NCBI GenBank assembly: GCA_037903475.1
Contig: JBAJFG010000529.1
Span: forward strand, 310,001-374,000
Reading direction: 5' to 3'
DNA length: 64,000 nucleotides
Source: Ancylostoma caninum
Taxonomy: Eukaryota; Nematoda; Chromadorea; Rhabditida; Ancylostomatidae
The notes beneath the pieces were generated by a model, which was not told the origin of the DNA, did no database searches, and saw only the letters and a list, made by a program, of their open reading frames with translations. Numbering within the stretch: position 1 is the stretch's first letter; each line of letters begins with the position of its first letter. A program made the position numbers and the translations under genes. Below, piece by piece: positions 24,803 to 36,040 of this stretch.

Positions 24803-24965
24803 ATGCACCTCCTGAAAGGCTGGGAAATGTACTATCACAAGGGAGTGCACCTCCTGAAGGGCTAGGAGGTGTACTATCACAAGGTAGTGCACCTCCCAAA
24901 AGGCTAGGAGGTGCACCATCACAAGAAAGTGCGTTGTGAGGAAACCTCATTTCCCGCCTGGGTTT
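24803..24965. repeat. 42-bp tandem repeat, about three units
   Basis: Units begin AATGCACCTCCTGAAAGG, AGTGCACCTCCTGAAGGG and AGTGCACCTCCCAAAAGG and each ends TATCACAAG or CATCACAAG. The array closes with GTGCGTTGTGAGGAAACCTC, the end shared with repeats at 20830 and 1050. Because 42 is a multiple of three, open frames cross it on both strands; I do not treat these as genes. Confidence 0.8.
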
Positions 24966-27660
24966 CAATTTTCTCTCTGCAACGAAGGCCTGAAAAACGA
25001 CTTTTCCGGCGCCCCTGTTAAAAAAGGAAAGATCGACAGCAGAGGGTGAATTCACTACCTCAGGAATCTCAACAACGATTCTGAGGTGGAACTGTGCAGC
25101 AAAAGGTTTTTTCCATGTGCAGGATTGAGTGATGAGCCTTTGGGATAAATGAATGGATGAATGGGTTCCCGTGCAGTATTGGAAGATAAATGGATGTGGA
25201 AAGTATCACAGTAGATTAGCTGGATTTGAAGAGGGAACAATTGCGGAAAATGATGATGAAGTGCTAAAGAAGGAAAGTTATCATGGGTGTGTGAAAAATA
25301 ACTTTAAAACATGAATCCTCAAACTCGCAGTAAAGATATTCAGATATCAAAACTGGCACTGTGACTCTTTCGTTCTCAAGGATCCACTATATCCACATTT
25401 AATCATTGAAGCATACTATCCATGCACGAAAAGAATCAGGGAATACTAGTTTTTATGGTAGAGGGAAGTGAAGATTGCACAGAAAAAAGTGAGATAGAGA
25501 GAGGTAAAGACGGACAAGCGGTCAGAGAGAGGGGGAGAGAGATAGAGAGCTAGAAGAACATTCCACTAGCCCATTTGCAGATGATGCATTTGCACGTCCA
25601 CATCCGCCCTTAAAGAGAATAGACTTCAGAAGATTAATTGCCTTGGAAAAAACGCCCCTCACGGAAAATGAGCGAATTTCAGTTGTTTAGCTGTTCATTA
25701 GAATCAGACAACCAGAGTCACTTCTCTTGACCTACGTAACTGCTGGCATAAATTAGGTAAAAAAAAGAGCTAATTTCCCAACAAAGCTAACAATAAAACG
25801 AAGCAAAACCAGTTCACATGAACCAGCGAAGGGCCAGAATCAGAACATCGGAACCATAGTTATACAGTAACTCCAAACACGGCAAAGCTTTATCCATAGA
25901 AGTAAATAATATTGCTCAGAGTCTCTAACCGGAAAATTACCAGGAAATGGAGCACAATGGCAACCTGAACTCGTTCTTTGAGCTCTAACTGGCCAAAAAA
26001 CTTCCAGGCAAGCAAATTTGTCCTTATCTATCACAGGGCAGGAAAATTGATGAAGTGCAAACGTCCTTTGCGTCCCTTACTGGAGTACATCCAACTAACA
26101 AGTGTACGGAGCTTCCCATACCATTAAGCATGGAATTGGCAATGAGTAGCTGAGCCAAGGACTGGCGAAAACCAAGGGAAAGATGGACATGCCCCATTTT
26201 CCAAGCTAAAAAAAATGAAAAAAAAAACGAACCAAAATAGATTTGGGAAACAAAAAGGTGGCGGAAATGTGCTTTTCCCACGTTCAAGGAGATCAAGTAA
26301 TGTCAGTCAGTAAAGAGGACGAAAAACTAGTGTTTCTATGCTTTTTTTTACGAGTTCTATAGGAATCTAAGACATAATTAGCAGAACTGATTAGGCCATT
26401 AGTGATAAAAACACCTTCGACGCAATAAAATCACATAAGAAACCCACGCCTGAGGTGCTTTTTTGTGAATTGCATGGGATTAGGCGTTATTGATTCACAT
26501 GCCGTCCATAAAAGGGCGCTAAGGAATGTTCATTAGCTCCTTACAGAATCAATATGTAGCACAAGTGTTTTGCCAACAGCATTACTGTATCGATCGACTT
26601 TTTTTCTCCGCATGGAAGTACATGAAATCTCATTAGGGAATTGAATGCGACGTGTCAGGATCTATGAATTGAAACGAGGCCACGAATGCTGCAGTGACGA
26701 ACGCCTTCGGGAGTGAATATGCAGGCCACGCCTTCTACGAGACGCGCTTCCTGGGATTTCTGAGCGGACGCTGAAATCAGCTGCGTAGACGTGACGAAGT
26801 AGTCAACAAAGCTCTCAGAACGAAGCAAGGGGCTGGGGAGACGTGGCTTGAGAAAAAATTCGAAAACAGAGGGAGCGAAAACAGCGGGACGACTTGGAGA
26901 TGGGTGGGACTTGAGCTGCGCAATAAAAAAAAGCTTAGATCTGGATTAAGGCCATGTAGGCCCTAACTAAGGTGGTGTGGGTCGTCTACGTTAATTCATG
27001 TATGTCGACCAGCACAGAAAACTGGCTGACTCAAAAGGAACAACCCACAGCAGCGCAATATCAGCATAGTAGCAGCACTTCCGTAAAGCCGCACACTCTT
27101 CAGCCTAGCCTTCCTAGCAAAAAGTCAGGACAAGGTCAACAAGGAAGAGAAGAGCTATGGGAGAGTGCATTCCATGATGGCTTGGATAACAAGGAAATGA
27201 ATTCATGCGGAAGTACCGCAGTACATCAGAATTCTGGGAGGCAACAACAGGAAACGGCCGCATTCACATGAACTAGGAGAATGCACCGTCGATATGCGAA
27301 TCGATAAGATCAGCGCGGATCAAAAAGTTTTTGATCTGAGGTCTGAATGACGTCACTGTCTTACATTTCTCACAGTACATTTACTAGCTAAACATAGTTG
27401 CAGAATTTGTAGAACAATCCAATAGGGTAGGTCCAATAGGGTAGGTATTGATTGAACGTCAATCAATAGTCGAGAGTTGGCGAATTTGAACAATGACGCT
27501 GGAGTGGTTCTAGTGATATGAAATATGAAAAACAAAACTTTGAAACTATCTGAAATATATCTAAACAATCACTGCTTTGTACGACCGCCTGATTTTGAAG
27601 GGTTATCCATATCCGCCAAATCCTAGACTAGGAATGAAAGAATGGATTAATCCGGATAAA
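24966..27660. other. No gene recognised
   Basis: Includes a purine-rich GAGAGA stretch (25480-25555) and short open frames. A 99-codon Gln/Ser-rich frame at 26972-27271 has no supporting splice structure and is probably chance. Confidence 0.4.
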
Positions 27661-27902
27661 AGGCAATTCATACTAGCTGCACGCGTCAGTCGCACGTCAG
27701 ATGCATACATCTATTTGCGAATAATTTTTAAGAAGAACGGTCAACGCGGCGTGCACATCCTCAATGAAGAAAACGCGCGGCTGGCGTGAAGCCACAAACG
27801 CGTGCATCTGAGCTGCGCGCGTGCGATGCGACTGAGTCCTATTCTTCATCATATACATAGACGCACGCATGTCTGTCGCACGCATCCTGTATAAATTGCC
27901 CT
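27661..27902. mobile_element. PIF/Harbinger-like MITE, copy 1 (about 240 bp)
   Basis: The left end AGGCAATTCATACTAGCTGC and the inverted right end AGGGCAATTTATACAGGATG match the termini of the copy at 61209-61457. The interior is GC-rich with GTCAGTCGCACG strings. Non-coding. Confidence 0.75.
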
Positions 27903-30040
27903 CAACCGGAACAAGGTACAGGATCTAATAAAATACAGATATTAGCAATTTAAGAGGTAGTACTGCCGGATGTAAGCCTGGTGGTAATTTTCTGACTTGG
28001 AACCTCTGGGAGACGAACACACGGCAGAGGGTGAAACAGGGAGATTCTCACGATCGACACCTGTCACTTTTGATCTATACTGCGGTAGATCGGATCATTG
28101 AGGGTCTCCTCTGAGACCAGGATGATTTTTTCGTATTTGGGACTAAATAATTACATGTTTGCACGAAAAATCTGCATTTTGTGTGAAAATTCCAGAAAAT
28201 CCTTGGCGCCCTGGCTCTGTTAGAGCTCGGATCCCTCTATGGTTTCCACGATCTCTTCTCAAGGATTCTTTAGATAAGTGCGGAAGACCCGATGGCTCAG
28301 GATGAGTCCAGCCGCGTTTTTTCACCTTTTAATCCATGATAAGCCATGAAGCCATAGAGCTACATATACTTTAAGGAAACAAGCAGCAAGCAATGAAAGA
28401 TCAAATAGACCACGCCCACAAGCGGGCCTGAGCGAGTAATGTGATCAGGCTATTTTGTGTAAGATTTTCTATGCTTAATTCTAATTCACTCAATATAAAT
28501 GTGAATAAATCTTAGGGAGACAAAGGCATGAAAATGTGCATAAAATCGGAACGTTTCTTCCTGGAAAACAACTTTCCCCAGTACCCACGCCAAGAAGCCC
28601 AGCAAAGGTTTTTCTTATAGAAATTCCTTGACAAAGGTTTTTCTCACTGAAAATTCCTGACATCATACGTGACAGAAAAAAAGTCGACATTGTTTATATT
28701 ACGGCAACGATGTCTGCATACGTATGTTTTATGCCATGAGAACAAGAGTGCCGCCTAATGCTACGTGTAGCTTACAAATGCAACCCGTTCTACGGATTTT
28801 TCATGGTTCACAAGACACTTATCTCTGTTCATGTGTCGAAAACCTCTAATTTGGCGAACACACAAAGGAATTTGGGCGTAAACAACGTGAAAAAACGCCC
28901 CGAGCGATAAGTAGAGAATGGCCAGATGGCGTTGACAAGACGAGAATTCATATGTGCAGGCCAAATTAATCGAAAATTGGCTGTCACGATGGAAATTGGA
29001 GAGAAACCAGAGAAGCAGTGAAAACATACATGTGTGGTGAATTGTTACCTCATCAAATATGTAGCATTCCGAGTGGGGCTGAATTTCCGTAAACATGTCA
29101 CGCACATTGTCAATAATTGCGGATTTTTATGTTTTTTGGAGGATTCCATTGCAGCGACGCGAAAATTTTTGGAAAATGCGTTTGGAATGCGGAGCAGGTT
29201 TTCCGCATCAGTAGCCAAGGTGTACCTGCAAATAAGGATGAATCCTTGTATAGTGTGATTCAGAATTTGAGAAGAAGAAGGAGGTAGCATAGGTTCAAAC
29301 AAGGGAGTAGCAGAGCAAGATTCCAGAATTTCTGCCGATATTCCATGACAGGAGCTTGCTTAAAAGCAGCTGGTGGTATTGATTGCTTGTGCAGAAAAAT
29401 CTCAAAAATCTCTTCTTCTGTAGTAATACATATATGTATGTATATATTCACAGGTACATGTTGAAAACGTGAGAATCCTTTGCGCCAGAACACAGAAGCA
29501 AACAAAGGCAAACAAAAACCACGTGCATCTGAATATCATGTAGTAGTATTTAGAAATGCTCGTACAGGTCAATTCCTAGGTTTATAAGTGTGGCGTGGCA
29601 TTCAGAAAAGTGTTAGCAGGAAATGTTGCTTCATAGAATAGATGTCTCCATAGCAGCCACTACTTTTCAAACAGAGAAAATATCAAAACTAAATTGTTGA
29701 ATGAAACAGTAACATATACATAGGCAGAGGCAGACAAACAGGATTTCCCGCGAACGCACATATTCCCATCCCGACGATTCCAACTTAAAACATATGTGCA
29801 TAATGACCTAATAAACCTCCAAATTGCTGCAACACATTCGATACCGATTCCAGGAAACAAGTTTCCAACGCAAAAGGCAAGCTCTTTGTGTACTTCTGAA
29901 TTTACGGGAGAATCATCTGGGTTCGAAGTCTAGCAAAACATATGGAAAATAAACATGCGCTCTATAAGCCAGTTTTTTTTTGGGGGGAGGGGGGGGGGAA
30001 GCGTGGTCATAATTAAATATTTCCGGGAATGACAAATAAG
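27903..30040. other. No gene recognised
   Basis: Several 60-115-codon frames lie on both strands (for example minus 29105-28761) without splice support. An imperfect duplication CAAAGGTTTTTCT(T/C)A occurs near 28603 and 28636. Confidence 0.4.
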
Positions 30041-30046
30041 AATATA

Positions 30047-30800
30047 GGAGCAGGCATAAAATATCACCCACTCACACCAATTTGCATCACTTCTCCTCAA
30101 TTCGCACCACCTTCGCCTCACGTAGCACCACCTGGCCTCACCACACATCACCCTGCATCACCGTCAAGTTCGTAACATTTGCACCACCTCACCTCTAAAA
30201 GCACTGTTTACTACAATAGAGCCTGTAACTCTTGCGAAAAGACGGGGGGAGGGGCGACGGGTCAATCGTTAACATACTGTCACAGTACTGTAACTTCTTT
30301 TAAGACGAAGCTTATCTAACTCTGAGCACACGATCCAATTCCTTATAGAAATTGGAGTTGAACAACTTATAAGATTACTTGAATTTTGGTTTCACGATAT
30401 TTATTTCTTCAGGGATTTGAAAATTTTTGAAAATCTTGGCAATGAGAACAAAACCCAGAAAAATTTCAAAACTTTCCAAGGTCTTAGTGCTTTCGAACAC
30501 GATTTGGAATTTTAGATTTTGCTTAACATCGGCTTTGTTTTGAATGATTCATCACGTGTTTGATTACGTCTTATTTTAATGAATCTCCGAATTTTGCCCT
30601 TTCATACTGGCTTCAAGTAATCTAAGCTTTACCAAGAATGCAAAGTGAAGTGATAGAGCGAAGAGGGATGCTACAAACTTAACGGTGATGCAAGGTGTGT
30701 ATAGTGAGGCAAGGTGGTGCTAGGTGAGGCAAAGGAGGTGCGAATCGAGGAGAAGTGATGCAAAGTGGTGTAGGTGGGTGATTTTCTGTGCCTGCTCTTG
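30047..30800. mobile_element. Foldback element with arms of about 130 bp
   Basis: The left arm starts GGAGCAGGCATAAAATATC and continues TTTGCATCACTTCTCCTC, GCACCACCTTCGCCTCACG. The right arm (30665-30800), reverse complemented, starts GAGCAGGCACAGAAAATC and continues TTTGCATCACTTCTCCTC, GCACCTCCTTTGCCTCACC. Arms are similar over about 130 bp and flank about 490 bp of AT-rich non-coding sequence. The CACCACCTCGCCTCA-like content recurs at 31420-31555. Confidence 0.75.
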
Positions 30801-30959
30801 GACTATCATATTGCAGAGATAAGAAAATTATTGACGTATGCGGCAGATTTACAGTTCACACTAATTTTTAGAAAAATAAAAGCAAAATGGTCAGCGTTTA
30901 TCAATCCCTTTCGTGGGATGGTCAGCGCATTCGACTTCGTCTGAAGATAGTAAAGCCAT

Positions 30960-31160
30960 TGCATGTATTTCTACACAATGAGTGGATTGGGGGGGGGGGG
31001 GGACATTCAGTGTACCAGTTCAGCGCTTCATCCTTCCAGACTCCTCTGGCACCAATTTACGGCCCTGGAGGGATGGATGGCTTGATTGGCCTGGGGCGGG
31101 ATCGAACAATGGACCATTTGCGCAGTAGGGCCCCTTCCGCCACTGCGCCACACGCATCCT
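30960..31160 (-). mobile_element. tRNA-derived SINE
   Basis: On the minus strand, TGTGGCGCAGTGGCGGAAGG (A-box-like TGGCGCAGTGG, near 31148) is followed about 40 nt on by ATTGTTCGATCCCGCC (B-box-like GTTCGATCCC). A non-tRNA body follows, ending at a C14 run (30989-31002 as G on the plus strand). The A/B-box layout is that of a pol III SINE head. The acceptor stem does not close, so it is not a functional tRNA. Confidence 0.7.
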
Positions 31161-31419
31161 CATAGTAATTTTTTACGAGCAAGAAAAATTTATGGATGAT
31201 TTATGGAGTTGAGTAACTTTCTTTCTGGTCACAGAGCTCGCTAGATGGCTGAAACTATGAATATATTAGGCAACAGTTTTTTTCTGACGAATAAACAAAA
31301 AAAAAAGAACGCGTAGCAGTAGTTTTTCTTCAGACTCATCAAATCAGTGAGTTACGTTATGTAAATGCTATTTTTCAGCATACATCTCTGCTCGTTTGAT
31401 TCATTAAAATTGACATAAC

Positions 31420-31560
31420 TTCGTCACCTCACTTAACACCACCTCGCACTTCGAAGACCGTTCGCCACACCACGCACTGGCGATGACCGTACGCCTCAAT
31501 ATGCACTAACGTGCTGCCCTTATCGCCTCAAGTTGCACCACCTCAGATCGTGGTGAGTTC
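31420..31560. repeat. CACCACCTCGC-rich segment related to the 30-kb foldback arms
   Basis: Strings such as TAACACCACCTCGCACTTC and TCGCCTCAAGTTGCACCACC resemble the arms of the element at 30047-30800. Probably an eroded extra copy. Confidence 0.45.
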
Positions 31561-32885
31561 GCGGCGCCTGCCGAGACATCTACCACGAGAGGCGCAACTA
31601 TCGATATTACCACCTACACGGCCTTGTACCAGATGTCTCAATCTGTCTGATTCTCGGCAAAAGAAAGTGCTCAGAAACGAGTCTTCAGCATTTTTGCATG
31701 GGACCGTTTATTCATTGTGATCAGCAGCTCCTTGATATTCTTCACGTGTGAAATTCTTAACAGCAACATCCGTCAACATCATGGCTTAATAAATAATAAT
31801 AAAAAAATCATTTTTTCTTTATCCAGCTACAATAATCTATTGCGGATAGAAATATGTGTAACTGATCTACCTGCTATAACAGCACAAAATCACTAATCTA
31901 TGTGGTAGGCGCAATGCGTTTCTTAAACGTTGAAGCGCTTGCAGCAGCATTCCTTCTTAATTGGAATACAAAAAGTGTTGCATTGTTCCAGGCGCGCTCC
32001 AGTGATCGCAATGCTTCCACTGCTTGCATTTAGTGTAGAGGCAGTGTAGAGGAACTTTCGCCCAGATTTACAGCACCCGTTCAAGAGCTTATAAAGAGAC
32101 AAGGTTAAAGACTTCAACTAAACTACTAATTGCACTCGTTTGCACGTCTAAATCTTTTTTTCAGCTACAGATAAGGAGTTCTGCATAGTTGTCCTGTAGA
32201 CCAGCCGTACTGTATGTAGTACTTTTTGTCTAACCCTTTGAAAATGCATATAGTGTACATACATACATTCATTGAACTGGTTATAATGAAAGAACACTTT
32301 CGTTAGATAAAAGAGTAATAAAAATCAACACCAAAAAAGGGATGAAAGATGTAATGTTCTGAAAGAGGAGCAATTCTCTCTGCAATACTATAGATTACTT
32401 TAGCCGTCACAGGAACGAGGAAGAGAAGTTACTCTTTCTTCTTTCCGCACTCAAGAAATAAAGATGGAATAGGGGCAATTTTTACTGAACGCGTGCGTCG
32501 TGTGTGCGACTAAAAGGCAAAAAATGGACCCATACTATACATTGGTGTTCGAACGAATAATTTGGCCGAATTTTTGAATAATTCGAAAAGTTGAAATATT
32601 CGATCGTTCTAATATTCAAATATTCCAGCTTCCGCGATTCAACTGATCGGTTCAGTGATACAATTGCCAAGATTCACGGATTACTTATTGTGATTTACCC
32701 TGAAGTTCGTTTCTTGATTAAGACCAGGTGGAAACATAGGGTGAAGGTGGGATGTGCGTAGTTCGACTTGTTTACAGATAATTCATCCACAGAAAGCTCG
32801 ATCAGTCACTACTAATATGAGAAACAGAGCGAAAGAATGTAATTGCTGTTTACGTTGGTACCTACAGTTATATTTATGTGTACAG
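31561..32885. other. No gene recognised
   Basis: AT-rich. Includes a run of ATTCGAA/TATTCGA-like strings (32550-32640) that recurs near 33550-33650, perhaps flanks of a dispersed repeat. Confidence 0.4.
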
Positions 32886-33102
32886 CAGTGGTGGACGCGG
32901 AAAGTGGGCGGGTCGGGGGGAAGTTGGGGTTTCCGTCACTTTGGGGACACGGGTGGAGAATAAGAAATTTGAGAATATCAGTTATAATATTGAATACTCA
33001 ATATACAAAGTTTTTACCTATTTTGTAAAGTGATTCCAGAAACTCGATGACCCATTATCGTGGGGCGGGAGGAGGGGTGGCGCCCCCTTGCGTCCGCCAC
33101 TA
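32886..33102. mobile_element. hAT-like MITE, about 217 bp
   Basis: Begins CAGTGGTGGACGC and ends GCGTCCGCCACTA, near-perfect inverted ends that fit the CAGNGGCGGA style of hAT non-autonomous elements. The flanking octamers GTGTACAG and GTGCATTG agree at five of eight positions, a weak target duplication. A lone CAGTGGCAGACGCGG end near 7849 may be another relic. Confidence 0.6.
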
Positions 33103-33757
33103 GTGCATTGCTGTCCCATTATCACCATTCCGGAGCAGTCCATAGTGACATTCTCTGTCACTTTAGTCACTTTATTTAAAGGATAACCGCCTTGCTTCTT
33201 TGTCTTCTTTCATGACCCCAATGAAAAGGGCGTGCGTAGTGACGCGAGAAGCACAACGGAACGAAAACTAATGACGGCGTAAGAGCATTGTTCAGCGACA
33301 GTTGCACACACTGTCCTGAAAGACGGGTCAAAAGCACCTTGAAACATCCCGTGCACAGCGTGTCAAAAAAACCAAGAATCTATCTATATGTAGTTCAGAC
33401 ACGACAATGAGATGGGACTCCAACTTTAATGTAGACGACCACTGGTCTTAGTTTGACAATGTGTATTTCTATATCTTCGCATATGAAAGACTGTTTTCCC
33501 TATTTTCTCTGAATTGAAGCATCGCAAAACCACTTCTAAAACATTCATTTATTTCAATAATTCGGAGTTTTCTTCATTCGAATGTTCCAGTAATTGGAAA
33601 AGTTGAAATTTCCGACTATCCGAACATTCGGATATTCGAAAGAAAAATCCAACTACAAATGTATAGCCCACACACAGCAGATGCAGTCCGGACGTAAGCG
33701 AGACGCACGGAATTGTGACATCGCAGCAGCTCCGCGGTATTCTTATTTTCGTTTATA
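33103..33757. other. No gene recognised
   Basis: Non-coding; contains the second patch of TTCGAA-type strings noted for 32550-32640. Confidence 0.4.
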
Positions 33758-33931
33758 GAATAATTTATATTACGTAGCTGCGTGTGTTAGCTGGGCGTCA
33801 GACGCACGCATCCATTTGTAAAGGATATTCCACCAAGACCAGTCAACACGGCAGGTACACTCTCAGTGAAAAGAGACGACACATTAGACGCATACGCGTC
33901 AAATGCACGCACCTAGTATAAATCGCCCTTG
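33758..33931. mobile_element. PIF/Harbinger-like MITE, copy 2 (deleted)
   Basis: The right end CTAGTATAAATCGCCCT and interior blocks CAGACGCACGCATCCATTTG and GTCAACACGGCAGGTACA match the copy at 61209-61457. The left end (ATAATTTATATTACGTAGCTGCGTG) is eroded. A further end fragment, CTTGTAGTATAAACTC, lies near 34014. Confidence 0.65.
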
Positions 33932-34078
33932 TGGTTTCATGCAGCATTCACCGGTCTTTATGAATGTCCGTAGCCAAATGTATACGTGCGTCTGACGCCC
34001 GACCGACCCGTCCTTGTAGTATAAACTCTCCTACATTTGGAGTAACGGAATGTTTACTACTTTCAAACGCAAATTTTC

Positions 34079-34320
34079 ATGAAGGAATGTCCCTCAAGAG
34101 AGGCAATTCTTTCCTATGTTGAAGGCGAAACACTCTTCACGGTGAGATGTATGGGTACTTGTCCTGGAAATGTCTCGAATAAAGGCAAACAGGAATCCCT
34201 CATGGCTAATAGAATCAAGTTAGAAAAAGATAATGTAATTTGTATGTTGGACGGGTTTCCTATATCAATTCACGTGAAGAAATCTTCAAAGGGGAATTTT
34301 CTCACACAATAATGAAATCA
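34079..34320. repeat. Dispersed repeat shared with 38205-38345
   Basis: CCTGGAAATGTCTCGAATAAAGG..AAACAGGAA and TTGGACGGGTTTCCTAT here align with CCCTGAAATCCTCCAGATAAAGG..AAGCAGGAA and TAGACGGGTTTTCTAT at 38236-38345. A 77-codon frame spans this copy, but the other copy does not keep it, so it is probably not a gene. Confidence 0.55.
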
Positions 34321-34875
34321 AACAGATATGACACAAAAGAAAACGAATAAAACTGAAATGAATCAAATAATAAATTAAAAACAAATGATAAGACTAGCTG
34401 AAATCATCAGCAGATTCACTACATACTTTCTTCACATTATTGGAGCTTCTACACAGTAAGGTTATTTTTCACAAAGTGATTTACCTCTTACAGTCTTCAC
34501 ACAACGTCTGCTCGTTGTTGATGGAAACAGAGTTCACACATGTTATATTATGCCAGTTAGTTTCCGCGTTTTCCTCTGATTACCTTGTACATCTCGATAG
34601 TATATTATAGTATATTGATCTAATAATATTATAATCTCAATAATATATAATCCCGATAACATAGTGTACAAATGCAGGCTGTACGAATTCTCGACATATG
34701 CGAAATAGAACGTTCGAATTTGAACGCGTTTCTTAAACGTATTGTTCGCTCCTCAGAGTAGTTACAGCTGGTGGACATTTCGTATTGGCACCCAATACAC
34801 ATTCCCGAATAGGTCGTAACTATTTGCATGATCTTTATGTGATTAGGTATGTAAATATGTTCATGACTAGACCGT
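34321..34875. other. No gene recognised
   Basis: AT-rich with simple ATAATATTATAA-type strings near 34600-34650. Confidence 0.4.
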
Positions 34876-36040
34876 ATGGTCGTGCAGTCACACTGTGTCT
34901 TCGAGGATGGTGGTGGCTTGATCTTCGTCTTTCGCGAACACAGCTATTTTGTCTACGTACATCAGATCCGTAATGAACGGTTGCTGTCCGAAATGAGGAC
35001 ACCGAAAAAGAGGATATTCAGGCCATTGATACTATCGATGTTGCTGTATGGAGCAAAATCCTGGGCAGTTCCTCATTCGGATGCACAAAGGCTGGAAACG
35101 TTTCAACTGCGACGTCTTCGACGAATTCCTGGTATCTATGAGACCGAGTCCGGAATGAAGAAATTCGAAGAAGATACTGTGATCAGGGTCCGTAGTAAAG
35201 TGTGATGGCGGTGAGATCAGCTGCCTACACAATTCGTCGCCACACTTGGGGCGATGATCGCACGCGCGACGACCTTCCAATACTGAGGAATGAAAGATCA
35301 TCACCATCCTTGGCGGTGCTGCGAGCACGTACGTGATCTCATCGTTTGGCGACTGGATAGTGTCCGCGGCGAAGAGACGTCGAGTGAAGTACTCGGAGCA
35401 TCTCACTCGGAGTATGGTGATGGTGTGATGGTAAGTATGATCAGGTGCGCGAATTGCACAGAATGCATCTGAGCCTACGGACTGAGGCATGTTGATTTTC
35501 TCCCCACAGCACAGAACAAGCTCGAAAATGTACGACGTGTCAGAAGCACAGAAGTGGTACTCGTTCTGGTTTGTTGGACGCAATGGTTCATAACTGTCTC
35601 ACACGCTAAAACAGCCTTGAAAGTGATGTGGGAATACGTGAAACACGTACATTTGATCACTTTTCATGTATGGCCCGTCCGATTCACCGTGGCGATGATC
35701 ACCATACTCTTCTCCAACGCGAAGTGTGATCATCGCCCTGAAGGTGATCTGCGATGATCGCACTGGACACTTTATTACGGGACCAGGTTACTATCGCTGC
35801 TGAGATCAGGAAGCGAAGGTTGAAATGTTTTGGCCAGCTGTGAAGAATGGAGCCTTCGCGCTTACCACACAAGCTGCTATGAATTGTGCGCCCAACAGGA
35901 TGGAAGATCCAGTGAAAAGCTCATAAGAGAACCTGGCTCAAGCAGATGGAAAGAGTTCCCTTGTTTTCCGAATTGAACTTGCAGCAGGACAAGATTCTGG
36001 TAAGGGACGGATGTTGTTGGAAAACAATAACAAAATGCTT
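34876..36040 (+). mobile_element. Degenerate non-LTR retrotransposon, 3' part of reverse transcriptase ORF
   Basis: Frame 34876-35205 contains LLYGAKSWAV and DAQRLETFQLRRLRRI, the conserved tail found after the reverse transcriptase domain in many LINE ORF2 proteins (LLYGxExW.., QRLxxFxxRxLRRI). Beyond a stop and frame loss the last part is still readable at about 35805-35990 (RKRRLKCFGQL, RMEPSRLPHKLL, GWKIQ), matching the usual LINE C-terminus. Several in-frame stops make this copy dead. The type (RTE-like or a related clade) cannot be fixed from the tail. Confidence 0.75.

Noticed and set aside
31070..31150. Functional tRNA gene (minus strand)
   Set aside because: A- and B-box-like motifs are present but the acceptor and anticodon stems do not close and a long SINE body follows.
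34079..34312. 77-codon plus-strand frame as a small gene
   Set aside because: It lies within a dispersed repeat whose second copy (38205-38345) does not preserve the frame.
35032..35583. 183-codon minus-strand frame
   Set aside because: It is antisense to the decayed LINE reverse transcriptase tail read on the plus strand and resembles no protein family.
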